From: Mesostigma viride
Lineage: Eukaryota; Streptophyta; Mesostigmatophyceae; Mesostigmatales; Mesostigmataceae
Direction: 5' to 3'
DNA: 64,000 bases
Assembly: GCA_009746045.1 (NCBI GenBank)
Contig: RPFO01001322.1
Span: 1 to 64,000 of the forward strand
Numbering within the stretch: position 1 is the first letter of the stretch; each line of letters begins with the position of its first letter. The notes below the pieces were generated by a model. The model was given only the letters and a program-made list of their open reading frames with translations, had not been told where the DNA came from and searched no databases. The position numbers and the translations under genes were made by a program. Positions 30,118 through 43,389 of the stretch are shown piece by piece.

Positions 30118-30347
30118 TCTGATTTGGCACGCCGCAAAGGTGAAAACCATTTGCGTTCAGTGCCGGTCCGCGGAAAACGCGATCTGCAAATGAATCCAGG
30201 CCGGAATCGAACTGGGGACCTCTCGCACCAATTTTGCTGACTATAGGACGGACGTCTCGGGATCCTAAGGCATCGCCAACTGACACCTACAGTCATCCGC
30301 AAAAGTTCTCCTTTCCGGGGAGTGATGCAAGCCTTTCGGATTTGGTC
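30118..30347 (-). mobile_element. tRNA-related SINE-like unit, copy 2
   Basis: Nearly identical to copy 1 over the whole length, with the same A-box-like and B-box motifs on the minus strand. The 159-base spacer between the copies is unique. Confidence 0.65.
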
Positions 30348-30845
30348 GCGATCTGCATCACCTTGTATACAATGCATTTATCGTGTACAATACATACATA
30401 CAGCGTGTGCAATAAAGATTGCATGTAATTTTGCGGCGATCATTCATGATCGCCTTATACTTTTAAGGCGATATGTGAATATTACGCCCAGGCCAGAGTT
30501 GTGATGGCTTCATGCGCTAATTAAGATAATGTGAGCAGAGCATTAGCTTGATCAAAGATCATAGACAGCAGGTACATTTGCCACAATTTGCCATAATTTT
30601 GGCCACCATATGCCAACATTTGCCACAATTTTGGCATGCATGTGCATGTCCCTAGCCCTAGCTGCTTGTCTCACCTTTTGCACTGCATCGTCGACCAATG
30701 CATCATCATGGGCAAAAATATGGACCGGAGCTAGGAAGTTGGAAACGTAACGTACTTCAAGCTTTGAATTGATCAAACACGCCTAAGTCTTTACTTTTTT
30801 AAAGGCCAGTTCTCCCTTTGTTCTTTATGTTACTTATTAGTTCGC

Positions 30846-32290
30846 CGCCAGTTCTATGAAGGGTCCCAAGCCCAGGTCCGTACCGCCGACGGCGTCACTC
30901 CGGCGTTCCCCCTGCACACCGGGGTGTGGCAGGGCTGTGTGCTCTCCCCATATCTATTCATCATTATGGTGGACTATATTAATATGCGGCGTGCACAAGC
31001 CCGCTTCGCCCGGGTGGAGGGGCGCCCTCCGGGGATCGAGGTCACGGAGTACGCCAGCTACGGCGGGGTTGACCCACCCTAGCTGCCTGAGCGATCTGAT
31101 CTACGCTGATGACACGACGCTCGTGGAAACCCCGGAGTCAGCCCAACTGTGGCTAGACAGCTTATCACTGGAAGCGCGGGCGGTGGGGCTTATGATCAGC
31201 AAGAAAACGGAGGTCATGGCCATCGGCTTCCCTGCTGGGATAGCCCCACCCACCCTCCTCTTGCTGGACGGCAGCCCCGTCCCCCCGGCGACTCGCTTCA
31301 AGCTCCTTGGCAGCTGGCTTCCCTCCACGGCCGACGACATCAACACCCGCATTGGCCAGCGGGCCTGGGCGGCCCTCCTCCGCCTCAAGACAGGTTCTGG
31401 ACCTGCCGCTACCTGAGTGAGCGACGCAAGCGCATTCTGTTCAAGGCCCTTGTCCTCAGCATCCTCCTTTACGGCTGCGAGGCGTGGACCCTAGCTGCAT
31501 GGACTAGGCGCTAAGCCAGCAGCTTGACGGCACCGTCACAGTCACTAGAATGCTCCATCATATCCTCAGCGTCCGCTACCAAGAACGCCGCACCCGGGCC
31601 GAGCTCTACTGCGAGCTCCGGCCCTCTTGTCACCCATACCATCCGACACCGCCGCCTCCTCTTTGCCGGCCTGCATCTTTCCCGCACAGACCAGGTGAAT
31701 ACCGATGTGGGCCCTGCCGGCCGGGGGCTTAAGACGGGCCAACCAGGTAGACACCTCCTCCTATGGCAGGGTCCCCTTGTCCCATCGCAACCCACCGGCA
31801 AACTTGCGCGCGCCCAGCACCGGCGCGGCGCGAACCGGACCTATCTATGTGACACAACTGCTTGAAGATGCAGGGCTTCTGGGACTATCCGTACTCCGCG
31901 CCCGCATGATTGACACGGAGAAATGTGCTGCCATCTGCGATAAGCACCTCCTGAGGGGTAACGGGCCCCGCGCGGCCCGTTGCTAGCCAGGGTAGAAGTC
32001 CGCAGGTGGATCGAGGTTATTGGCCCTGAGGATAGCCGCTACACTACCGCCTCGTCTGCCAGTACAGTAGAGGACAGCTCGGATGAGGATTACATCCCCA
32101 TCTAGTGCTTAATTAATGGTTGGGGAATGATGCAGACGATATTTGTTTAAGCTTTTGTGTAATTTTTTTTTCTAATGAGATTAGCATAGTACTCCGTGGC
32201 ATGCCTTTGCGCATGACACGCAAGTACTTACTTACTTACTTACTACTTACTTACCTACTTACTTACTTATTAGTCATTATTAGATGTAAT
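30846..32290 (+). mobile_element. 5'-truncated LINE: reverse transcriptase remnant and (TTAC)n tail
   Basis: Broken frames carry RT hallmarks in order: PLHTGVWQGCVLSPYLFII, then LIYADDTTLVETPESAQ (YADD box), GLMISKKTEVMAIGF, FKLLGSWLPSTADDI, and ILLYGCEAWTLAAW, then a 3' part. A (TTAC)n run at about 32221-32275 looks like a LINE tail. Several frameshifts and a stop (VDPP*) show it is dead. The 5' end of the element is missing. Confidence 0.75.
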
Positions 32291-33640
32291 GTGCATATGT
32301 ACATTATCATATAGTGTTCCGGGCCGTGGTGCCCGCACTAGACTGAGCAACTAGAAGCTAGATAGCTGCTCCATCCATCCACCCCATCACATTCCATCGA
32401 TCCCATGCACTGAGGACTTTCGCACTCACGTGAAACAGTCTACGTATATATCAATGTACATAATTGAACGAAACAACAAGTTTGAGACAACGCGTGCAAT
32501 AGCAAGCAAATTACATATTGAACACGCGCTCCCGTTGCATGGTGGGGAGTCACGAAGAACTTAGCTCTGATGAATGGGTGGAAGGACAAATAATTATAAT
32601 GAATTAATTAATTAATCAATTGATAGACACGTGACTGCGTCACGTGTCAGAGCATAAGTCCTCAGTGGGAGGGGAATATGGGATGGTGGAATGGATGATG
32701 TAAGCTATCTAGGTCTGGGTGAACAGGCTATCTAGTACTAGGTCTGGGTGAACAAGCTACTATGTAGGTCTGGGTGAATTAATTGCAAGTGACTGCGTCA
32801 CGTGGATGCCAATCAGCACAGTAAAGGAACCTTCAACCCGGCCTATGCACAATGACAAGGGCTGGGGGGCGCCCGAGCTTCTCTCACTGCCACAAAGCAC
32901 CGGCTAGTCTCCACAGCAGGGTGCCGGCCGGGCGCAACACTGTGGGTGCAATACAACGATGCAGTACCGTACTGAGTAGGCTGTCGACGCATAGCTTATA
33001 AGGTGGAGTGGGCTCAAGACGTTGGCCTTAAGGCGCTAGCGAATGGCCACAATGAGCCATGGCTGAAAATGCCATCACTATAATCTAAACAACTATAGAG
33101 CTAAGTGGCTATGCAGAGCTATAATATGCTTTCTGCCAAGACGTGCAATGACGCCTACTAAGCTGTCCCATGCCAATTGCCCCCATCTAGACCACTAGGT
33201 TGCTCTATCCCGGGGGAGCCCGGGGGGGCTTCCACAGTTTTTTGTTGACATAAAGGTCCCCGCCCCGCCACTGAGTACCGACACTTGGGGCTTCTCGGGG
33301 CTGGACTTGTGGCGGATGAAGTCGGGCCACTGGTCGCGGCATTGCTGCTGCTAGCTGGGCCGGCGTCAGGTCGTCGTCAAGCGATTGACCAGGCCGGGGT
33401 GACACCAGCTTCCAGCTTGTGGCGAGAGAGGAACCGAACTCGATCAGGCAGCGCGATGTCGCCGAAGGTGCTGGCGGCGAGAGAGGAACCGAACTCGATC
33501 GGGCAGCGCGATGTCGCCGAAGGTGAGGACCATAGCCAGGGGGGGGGGCAGCTAGCCTTGTCCCGACGGTGGATAGGGCAGGCGGTAGGAGCCCTGCAGT
33601 GTCGGCACCTTGCAGCTCCATTCAATCATAATTCATTAAA
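32291..33640. other. Repeat debris with palindromic CACGTGACTGCGTCACGTG motifs
   Basis: There is no gene. The palindrome at 32629-32646 and a similar one near 32791 are followed by GTCAGAGCATAAGTCCTCAG and GGGAGGGGAATATGGGAT, which also occur at 36121-36180 and in reverse at 44731-44790. They are likely ends of one repeat family. A 53-bp tandem duplication (GAGAGGAACCGAACTCGATC) lies at 33424-33530. Confidence 0.55.
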
Positions 33641-34020
33641 CTCGTGCTCCCGTTGGGGAGTCACGGAGCACCGGAGTGCTTTTAATCCCTGTGTGCACAT
33701 GCACAACAGGAAGAAAGGGCAGCTACATGTAGAGACCCCCTTTCTCTTTCATGCCAGAGGCATGCCACAGCAGCAATCGGACATGATAGACGATCCGGCA
33801 AGTTCTGTGGGTGCAATAAGACCCGTGTGAGCATATAATAACAAGGAGCGTGGCAAGTAATTAAGCTGATCACAGCCAGGACGTAGCAATGTGGCTGTAC
33901 AAGGGCGGCTAAGCTAGGGCTATGGCTGGTTGTGTACGTATCGTGCGTTAGCGGTGCACGTGACTAGGTATATGGTGGCTTGGCTAGGCAAACATTCTAG
34001 GCATGGCTGCCATGGCGGCA
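33640..34020 (-). repeat. Right copy of the 380-bp inverted repeat
   Basis: Reverse complement of 29336-29720, for example GGTGCAATAAGACCCGTGTG here against CACATGGGTCTTATTGCACC there. Confidence 0.7.
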
Positions 34021-35650
34021 TGCATGCAGCATGCAGTGACTACCAATGATGCAGCTCCATGCGAGCCGACAAGAGCTGCAGTTCCTGAGCTCGTCAAGAA
34101 GAGAGACTCTGGGTTCTCCCCCGGCGCCTTGTCAAAGCGCCTCAGTGAGGATGACTCGGCAGCGGCGGCGGTCGCGCGGTCAGCGGCCTCGCGGCGGCGT
34201 GTCTTCCAGCTCCGGCCTGCATGCGAGCTTGGTGCATGGTAATGGCGGTGGTGGTAGAGGTTGCCTGGCTCGTGAGCAGGTCCGCCCAGGATGCGCGAGT
34301 CGAGGGGTCATTGCTGGCCCGACCGGCGGGATGGGAGGCGATGGTGCATGGCCGTTCAGTTGCTCGGCTATCTCGGGGACCTGTGTGGCCAGGGCGTCTA
34401 CCTTGGTAGCAACTGCCTGAGTCCAGCTTCACCATGCCCTAGCTGGCCCGAACTTTGCCTTCCACCTGGTTAACCACCTGGGTTAAGGCAGGTGCCGTCA
34501 CAGTGGCAGTGGCCTCGGAACCCTGGGCGGCAATGTGCTCTTGTGTTAACAATTGTACTAGTGGTGGAGTACAATTCCAGGCGCTGCCCAGGATAAATTA
34601 GGGCTGGAGCTTGTGTGCATGCGACTTTGGCTTCATGCAAACCAGTTGTCAGTGACCAGTTGTCGGTGATGGTATACGTACGTGTTGAGCGGGCCGTCAG
34701 GCGCAGTCAAGGCTGCAAGCTGCCCTGTCAGCTGCTCCTCCACTACAGTTTGGACATGGTGTCCTGGCTGAGGGGGGCGCTCTTGAAGAACTGTGCGCGA
34801 TTTCCGCACCTGCCCATCGGCTGGCTTGCAGGTGGATCTTGAGGCCGGCCACCTCCGACCGAGACTCACCTCACTCGATGTCCCACAATAATTATGGTCG
34901 TCGCAGTGCAGGTAGCTGCATTGGATGGTATAGTCCGCAGATCTATACTCTAGCGGTTGCTGGAGCAGTGATTCCCAGTTGGGCCAGTCGATCTTGTCGC
35001 CACGGATGCATGGGCAGATGAATGTTGCGAGAGCCCGCTAATTAAGTGCCTGAGAACCTCGTCACATTGTTCAGACTTTGGTGAGCATATTGCATTCTAG
35101 GATGGAAATTTGCATCCTGGAATACAACATGCTCACCAAATAACAATGCGTTAAAAGCCCTGGTTGCCAGCGTAAAATCGGCGGGCGTCCCATTGGGCCT
35201 ATATGTGCAGTGCGCGTTTTCTTTGGTGCTGGCGACGAGATTGGTGTGGAGCATTGCGTCGAGGTACGTGTGAGGTAAACCGGGCGGGAAAGCTGGGACC
35301 AGCGCGAGAGCGTTCACAGGAGTTGCGGTTCAATGACCTGCTTAGTTCGATTTGTTTGTTTGTCGAGGCTGCGTTTTGCCGATCAGGTGGTGGCATCATC
35401 AGTCACAATATTGTGTTATAGCCGTAGTAGCTGATTATACTGGCGGATGCGTCTTGAAAAGACGCATCGGATGCTAGTAGTCTGACTGAATTTGGGGCTC
35501 AGTCAGGCGCAAAAGTTCTGAGCTCCGCTGTGAGCCATGTCCGCTCGTGGCTCGTGGCAGTAGTAGGACAAACATATCAATCCTACTACTGATGGCTATT
35601 GTATCTATCTAATGCCTAAATTTAACTCGAGCTAGCCAAGGGACATGCCA
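34021..35650. other. Gene-poor host DNA
   Basis: Short frames only. Near 35084-35150 a short imperfect hairpin (GAGCATATTGCATTCTAGGATG against CATCCTGGAATACAACATGCTC) is visible. No gene is supported. Confidence 0.4.
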
Positions 35651-35689
35651 TCATTATAACATGATCTCCCAACGGCGTGCCAAACTTAG

Positions 35690-36060
35690 TCGATCACACG
35701 CGGAGGCCCCACTGACTGGAGTGTGCATGGTGGCCTTCGTTACTGTCTGCCATCTATCTTTACGCGTCATCTGCCTCCATATCACAGACAAGCTAGGGGT
35801 TTCTGCGGGCGTGAGCCCGCCCCGTCCCCGAGGGTATAGCACATGTCCATGCCTGGCCTATCACGGAAAGTCCACGGACGGCGGCGCGGCACCCGGCGCC
35901 CGGCGCGCGATGCCTGGGGCATGACACGTGAGGACACAACGCCCGGGCTGGGCGGGATTGGTGCCACCGCTATAGACTATATGATGTATCTACCTGCATG
36001 ATCTGTGCGGGCCAGGTGCCCGGCTAGGCCCATGCAGGCGCATGTGCCTAAGAATGTGGT
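35690..36060 (-). mobile_element. LINE 3' fragment, copy a
   Basis: The minus strand reads MLYPRGRGGLTPAETPSLSV and KDRWQTV, matching the C-terminal LINE text at 43427-43600, and ends in the reverse of CCACATTCTTAGGCACA. It is 5' truncated. Confidence 0.6.
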
Positions 36061-36359
36061 AAATCAGTGTACAAATCCTCATTGCTGCATGAATCATGTG
36101 CAAACCATATAATATACACTACACGTGACTGCGTCATGTGAGCATAAGTCCTCAGTGGGAGGGGAACATGGGTCGATGGAAATGGATGATGCTAGATCAA
36201 GGAGACAACCAGCGCAGGCCAGAAATCGGGAGAATCCGGACCATGGTAGCTCGATCCTGCCATTATCTTGTCCGCGTTTTCGAGTCGTTCAGGATGATGA
36301 ATATGAATGGAGATGGAAATGTGTAGATACATAACTAGATAGCTATTATCTAGTTCCTT

Positions 36360-36800
36360 TTTACAGGGTTGTGGGCACCACGGCCCGAATCGCTATATGA
36401 ATGCCAAACGCGGTACGTCACACGCGGAGCCCCCACAGATTTGGGGGTAGTCTCCTTCATCGCTACTTGCCATCTATCCTTGCGAACCTTCTGCCTCCAT
36501 ATTATTACAGACAAACCAGGAGGCTGCCCGGGTGTGAGCCCGTCTCGTCTAGGGTAGCACATGTCCATGCCTACATAGTTGATCTATCACGGAAAGTCCA
36601 CGGGTGGCCCGGCACCCTCAGTGCCGCCGCCGCGCGGCCTGGGGCACGCCATGTGAGGAAAAAACGTCCAGGCTGGGCAGGCTTGGTGCCAGCTAGTCCG
36701 GCTATATGATGTGTCTACCTGATCTGTGCGGGCCAGGTGCCTGGCTAGGCCATGCAGGCGCCTGTGCCTAAGAATGTGGGAAACATAGGGCGAATCAGCG
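36360..36800 (-). mobile_element. LINE 3' fragment, copy b
   Basis: The minus strand reads MDMCYPRRDGLTPGQPPGLSV. The part at 36700-36790 is the reverse of 44285-44350 (LRHRRLGLAGHLARTDQ region), so the fragment covers the end of ORF2 and the 3' UTR. Confidence 0.65.
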
Positions 36801-36830
36801 TACTGACAAATTAATCAATTAATTAATTAC

Positions 36831-37248
36831 CGGGGTTCTTTGAACGGAGTTTCTTCTATACGTGAATGCGGGAACAAGAGGCCGCTGGATGAGCGGCTTA
36901 TAGGTCGTAGTGTTTACTCGTAGCTGTTTGGCTAGAGCTTTTGTGATTAGTAGATGCAATATAGTGCATGGTTGAAAAATGAATTAAATAAAATGTGCGT
37001 TCCGCGCTTGGGTTGATTATACCCGGGCGGAACGGGGCGTGAGGTGCAGTGCCCCTGAAAAGAACAACCTACGCATTATTTAATACTAGCCGTGCAGATT
37101 CGGGATATTCTACCCCCGGTCTGTACGGTTAGCGTCTTACTAGCATCCACTAAACATAAGGGTTTAATGACGTCAGTTAGCTAGGGATAAGGGAGGTTTT
37201 GCGACTAAAAGCCGCTCTGGCTGGTTTTGTCGGCCTCTTTCTTTGCTC
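36831..37248. repeat. 418-bp dispersed repeat, copy 1
   Basis: Starts CGGGGTTCTTTGAACGGAG and ends CCTCTTTCTTTGCTC. It is almost base-identical to 42809-43225, which has one C fewer in TACCCCCGG. No coding capacity. The identity implies a recent copy event. Confidence 0.8.
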
Positions 37249-37429
37249 GTTGTCGTTGCGGCGGCAGCCGCAGCTATGGGTGCTGCGGAGCAAAATCCCA
37301 AAAGCACTGGTTGCACTCACATCAATCCAAAAACGCGTTTTGGTTCCCTGGTAATTATTTCAAGATAGGCTAATAGTCAGTTTGGCCTCAAATTTGGCAC
37401 CAAGGTACCTAATCAGATATCTTATGATG

Positions 37430-38220
37430 CCATGTGGTCAAAAAATTTTTTGGGAGTCGGCACCATGGTAACATGGTGACATTTGCTAGCATAAAATACC
37501 GCACTTTTAGCACTTTCTGGCATGCATGCCTATATGAATGACACTAAATGAACTCAGTTGGGGCTATAACTTTGCACATGTTATAAACACATCCCATGCA
37601 GCATGCCCACAAAGTTTCAGGCTGGTTGGATCACAAAATGGTGACAGATGCTAGCATAAATACCCAAAAATGCAGTTTTTCAGGGTTTTCCAAGGGTTTC
37701 ATCACACATATGCATATATAATGACACCAAATGAACTCAGTTGGGCGTGGAACTTTGCATATGTTCTAAACACATCCCATGCAGCATGCCCACAAAGTTT
37801 CAGGCTGGTTGGATGACAAATTGGTGACAGATGCTAGCATAAACACCACAAAAATGCAGTTTTTCAGGGTTTTCCAAGGGTTTCATCACACATTTGCATA
37901 TATAATGACATCAAATGAACTCAGTTGGACCTGGGACTTGGCACATGTTCGAAACACATCCCATGCAGCCTGCCCACAAAGCTTCAGGCTGGTTGGATGA
38001 CAAACTGGTGACAAATGCTAGCATAAATACCACAAAAATGCAGTTTTTCATGGTTTTTCAAGGGTTTCATCACACATGTGCATATATAATGACATCAAAT
38101 GAACTCAGTTGGACCTGGAACTTGGCACATGTTCGAAACACATCCCATGCAGCCTGCCCACAAAGCTTCAGGCTGGTTGGATGACAAATTGGTGACAGAT
38201 GCTAGCATAAATACCACAGA
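37430..38220. repeat. 184-bp satellite, about four copies
   Basis: The landmark AAATGAACTCAGTTGG recurs at 37546, 37729, 37913 and 38097, giving steps of 183, 184 and 184. The unit also contains CACAAAG(C/T)TTCAGGCTGGTTGGAT and GCAGTTTTTCA. The length is in the range of plant and algal centromeric satellites. Confidence 0.85.
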
Positions 38221-38786
38221 AAAAGCAGCTTTCTATTGTTCTTACAAGGGTTTCATGGCAATCATTCCACCTTGGTGTACAGAAGGTTCCAAACAACACA
38301 TCATTACATTATGCATCATATTTACAATGCAGGAAGGCATACTTGGGGGCACATGCCTATAGTACAATGCATTAATAACACAGCTCTAGCCAGCTAGCTA
38401 GCTATATAGTGGCTAATGCCACACCCGGGGGCACGTTCTCACGGCCCTGCTGCATCCTTTTCCTTTTCTTCTTCTCTGCATCTGACAGGGGCCTGCCCCC
38501 CATCTTCTCATGATTCCACCAGCCTGGTGAGCACCCTGACGTTGGTGACTTGCGTCCGCTACCCTACCCCCATGGCACACTTGGCCTTACGCTTGGTGAA
38601 GGTGGAGGGGTGGGTGCGACAGTTGGATTGGGTTTTCATCACCCCCTTCCTCCAGTGCATGCGTGTGCTCCAACGCCTAAGCAGAGAAGCACACACACAC
38701 ACATACACACACACACACGTCGATCCCTTACCCACCCACACACACACACATACACATGTATCCACCCACCCATGCATACACGTTAG

Positions 38787-39065
<279 letters not shown>

Positions 39066-39071
39066 GTCATA

Positions 39072-40215
39072 CATACCCTCCCTCCCTCCCTCCCTCCCTC
39101 CCTCCCTCCCTCCCTCCCTCCCTCCCTCCCTCCTCCCTCCCTCCCTCCCTCCCTCCCTCCCTCCCTCCCTCCCTCCCTCCCTCCCTCCCTCCCTCCCTCC
39201 CTCCCTCCCTCCTCCCTCCCTCCCTCCCTCCCTCCCTCCCTCCCTCCCTCCCTCCCTCCCTCCCTCCTCCCTCCTCCTCCCTCCCTCCCTCCCTCCTCCC
39301 TCCCTCCCTCCCTCCCTCCCTCCCTCCCTCCCTCCCTCCCTCTCCCTCCCTCCCTCCTCCCTCCCTCCCTCCTCCCTCCCTCCCTCCCTCCCTCCCTCCT
39401 CCCTCCCTCCTCCCTCCCTCCCTCCCTCCTCCTCCTCCCTCCCTCCCTCCCTCCCTCCCTCCCTCCCTCCTCCCTCCCTCCTCCTCCCTCCCTCCTCCCT
39501 CCCTCCCTCCCTCCCTCCCTCCCTCCCTCCTCCCTCCCTCCCTCTCCCTCCCTCCCTCCCTCCCTCCCTCCTCCTCCCTCCCTCCCTCCCTCCTCCTCCC
39601 TCCCTCCCTCCCTCCCTCCCTCCTCCCTCCCTCCTCCCTCCCTCCCTCCCTCCCTCCCTCCCTCTCCCTCCCTCCCTCCCTCCTCCCTCCTCCCTCCCTC
39701 CCTCCTCCCTCCCTCCCTCCTCCCTCCCTCCCTCCCTCCTCCCTCCCTCCTCCCTCCCTCCCTCCCTCCCTCCCTCCCTCCCTCCCTCCCTCCCTCCCTC
39801 CCTCCTCCCTCCCTCCCTCCCTCCTCCCTCCCTCCTCTCCCTCCCTCCCTCCCTCCCTCCCTCCCTCCCTCCCTCCCTCCCTCCCTCCCTCCCTCCCTCC
39901 CTCCCTCCCTCCCTCCCTCCCTCCCTCCCTCCCCCTCCCTCCCTCCCTCCCTCCCTCCCTCCCTCCTCCCTCCCTCCCCCTCCCTCCCTCCCTCCCTCCT
40001 CCCTCCCTCCCTCCCTCCCTCCCTCCCTCCCTCTCCTCTCCCTCCCTCCCTCCCTCCCTCCCTCCCTCCCTCCCTCCCTCCCTCCCTCCTCCCTCCCTCC
40101 CTCCCTCCCTCCCTCCCTCCCTCCTCCCTCCCTCCCTCCCTCCTCCCTCCCTCCCTCCTCCCTCCCTCCCTCCCTCCCTCCCTCCCTCCCTCCCTCCCTC
40201 CCTCCCTCCCCCCCT
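39072..40215. repeat. (CCCT)n / CCT microsatellite, 1.1 kb
   Basis: Homopyrimidine CCCT units with occasional CCT or CT slips fill the interval. The opposite strand is pure purine. Frames giving LPPS or GGRE repeats are not genes. Confidence 0.98.
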
Positions 40216-42670
40216 CCCTCATTCGTACACCCGTTCATTCATGCATGCAGCCGCTCATCATTAACACGCCTCCGTTGGGAAACTCACGGGGTATGAACTA
40301 TGAAACGGGCGGTAAGAAAGGAAGAAGGAGCCGCCTCCCCAACATGCCGCCCGGCAAAGGCAGCGATGGGCCGTCCAGGAGGGAAACACTGCGCTTTGCC
40401 TTGTACGCCGGGGTGCGCAGGCGACGTGCGGGCACTGTCGCGTGTAAATTTGCCTGCCCGCCCCAGTCCTTCTCGGAACGCCTCCCCAGAGCATGCCGTC
40501 ATGGTAAGAGCTCTTTTCGCCCGTCGCCGGAAGCTTAAACCACAAGAATACGCCGGTTAATGACCAGAAAATGGGGGGTTGTCGACGTTATAAACCAGTA
40601 GCTGTGGTTTTTCCCGCACCCCGAGCACACTCCGGACGGGGCCAGCAAGCCCCGCCCGCAGGATAAACACCGGGCGATGTTGCTGCGCCCAAGCGAAGTC
40701 ATATAGCTGCAAGAAAAGACGTAAAAGCGATTAAAAGCACGACATGCAGTGTTGCCCCTGTCAGCGCTCCTATAATTCTCACTTTTTCGCGGAAGGGGCG
40801 TAAAAATCGGAAACGCAAAATTAAGGGAAATCCTACGCTGGGTTTCTTTGAAATGATGTAAGGAACTGGTAGAACGTGTTCGCTTCCACCGTCAAGTAGT
40901 TTGGGCAACGAGACCTTACCTTAAAGATGCACGGGGCTGGTCGGACGGCGAGCAAAAACTGCGCCAACTGCGTGCTTGTCCTCGTTCACACCCAATACAG
41001 CAGCGTTTCGCGAGTTTTTTTGTGAATATTATTTTTCCCTATGACAATGCCGTTCGAACAAGCGAAATCCGGTACACAATGGCTTCGTATTCCGTGAGCA
41101 ATAAATTTTCAGCTACCATAGCCGTGCACACCGAATTTCAGTCAACATTGCACGCGCGCACCGAATTTCGTCAACTTTCGCGCGGGAATTACCGGGGAAC
41201 CTACCGGCGCTGCGCCGGATTGATGTGCTGGCCACTAATTGGCCAGTGGTGAGACTTCCAGTTGTTAACCGGCCAGGCGTAGTTCCTCGCCCGGTTAACT
41301 AAAAGAAAAGAAAATGATTACCTCCGGTCCAGGGGGGGTGTCCAAAAACAAGAAAATTTACACGACGCTGGATTCGAGTAGATCTCGCGAAAACAAGCAT
41401 GTTTGCCGCTGGTCGCAACCCCAGGGGGTCTCTAGGTTAGAAGTTACAGAGCCTCAAAAACCGTTAACTTAAAGGGTAGGTAGGTAGGGTGCCGGGCCGA
41501 TATGGGTTTTTTACAACAAAACACTTGGATTTCTGCTAGCTCACTGTATGGTCGGAATTTTGAAACGGTTTGACGGACAAACTGATAGCACTTGGCGAGC
41601 TGAACCCAAATCTGCAGTCAAAATTTTGGCAGGTACCATAGAGGGGGGGGGGGTTGCCCGCAAGATGGTGCGGCCCCTAGGCACGGAAGTATGCTGCCGT
41701 CTGCCACCACTACAAGGCCTTGGCTTCGGCTATCCAGCGCGGCCGTGGCGTGCCAGTATCGCGTCGCGCCGGCCAATGACCCATTTAGAAAACCGGAATT
41801 TTCCCATACACCAATATGCTCAAACGGTAGAGCTCGCGGAGCTGATCATTTTGCTCCCAAGGTCGACCCCTATAACCCTTGGGACCTCAGGGTTTTGCTA
41901 GGTATAGCGCCTACGTGCTAGGTAGGTAGGGTCCAAGGGCCAACTTTTGGAAATTTTCAGCGTATGTGTCTGATATTTTTGTTTCGGACACCCCCCCTGT
42001 CCGGTCCGCACCTTTTCCCCAGCTTGGGGTCTTTGGTGGGCCGGATGCCGTGACAGGTGCTCAACTGTCGCTTGGTCGGCCCAGTGCGCGAGCTGGTGCT
42101 CCGTACCTGGGGATGCTTGCACCCCGGGTTGGAGCCGGATGGCTGGCACTGGCGACCCGTGTCTCGGTCCGCGGCCTGCGGCTTTTTCTTCGGAAATTGC
42201 TGCTGGCCAGCAAACTTTGCAATTGCCTTCCGCCGAGGGGGGGGTGGTTGGGGCTGGGGACGGCGATGGGAAAAGCGCCTAAGCTAGAAATTTTTTCCCC
42301 ACGCATAGAAACCTCGGGGGGGAATGCGGTCTTGGCTGAACGGACTCTCGTTCAGCCAGGTGCCTGGGGCTGTGGCCTCGGGCATCCGGGCTGGCGGGGC
42401 CTGGGCTAGGTCCACGTTTTTTCTCGAAGAACCCCGGGTCTATGGGGAGACGGCCATAGCGGTACCGACTCGGGGCCCCGAGAGGGGTCATGATAGGCTG
42501 GCCGTGCGCAATCGCAGTGCAAATGCGCTGGGCCTTTTTGGGCCTGGCCATGCATCCACAGCCGCCGGGCACACGCCTCCCGATGTGGGGGGCTCCCGTT
42601 TTGCGGCAGGGCGGTCACTTGTGACAACGAGCAAGGTGGAGTGCGGCTTCAAGGGAAAGCCAGGGCGGGG
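40216..42670. other. Gene-free host DNA
   Basis: No coherent frame, RNA or repeat was found beyond short G runs (41641-41653). Confidence 0.4.
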
Positions 42671-42676
42671 GTGATT

Positions 42677-43386
42677 GGGCAACGTACTTCATGAAGGGCC
42701 TTGAACGGCGTGGCTCCGGGCATGTCAATTAGTGTCACATGTATGCTTCCACTTATAGTTGTTTTAATGAAGATGCTGGTTTTTGTGGGAGCTACGTGGG
42801 ACATGAATCGGGGTTCTTTGAACGGAGTTTCTTCTATACGTGAATGCGGGAACAAGAGGCCGCTGGATGAGCGGCTTATAGGTCGTAGTGTTTACTCGTA
42901 GCTGTTTGGCTAGAGCTTTTGTGATTAGTAGATGCAATATAGTGCATGGTTGAAAAATGAATTAAATAAAATGTGCGTTCCGCGCTTGGGTTGATTATAC
43001 CCGGGCGGAACGGGGCGTGAGGTGCAGTGCCCCTGAAAAGAACAACCTACGCATTATTTAATACTAGCCGTGCAGATTCGGGATATTCTACCCCGGTCTG
43101 TACGGTTAGCGTCTTACTAGCATCCACTAAACATAAGGGTTTAATGACGTCAGTTAGCTAGGGATAAGGGAGGTTTTGCGACTAAAAGCCGCTCTGGCTG
43201 GTTTTGTCGGCCTCTTTCTTTGCTCCCCACCCACCCACCCGTGTCTTGGTTGCCTCTAGGGCAACGTACTTCATGAAGGGCCTTGAACGGCGTGGCTCCG
43301 GGCATGTCAATTAGTGTCACATGTATGCTTCCACTTATTGTTTTAATGAAGATGCTGGTTTTTGTGGGAGCTACGTGGGACATGAA
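42677..43386. mobile_element. Composite element: 128-131 bp direct repeats around a 417-bp repeat
   Basis: GGGCAACGTACTTCATGAAG to GGGACATGAA is present at 42677-42807 and again at 43259-43386. Between them lies 42809-43225, the second copy of the repeat at 36831. The arrangement resembles a miniature terminal-repeat retrotransposon, or an insertion that duplicated its target. The minus strand of each short repeat reads MSHVAPTKTSIFIKT and MPGATPFKALHEV, possibly a scrap of a polyprotein. Confidence 0.6.
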
Positions 43387-43389
43387 ACC

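Noticed and set aside
41966-42674. Frames of 116-147 residues
   Set aside because: No motif, overlapping frames equally open; judged random GC-rich DNA.
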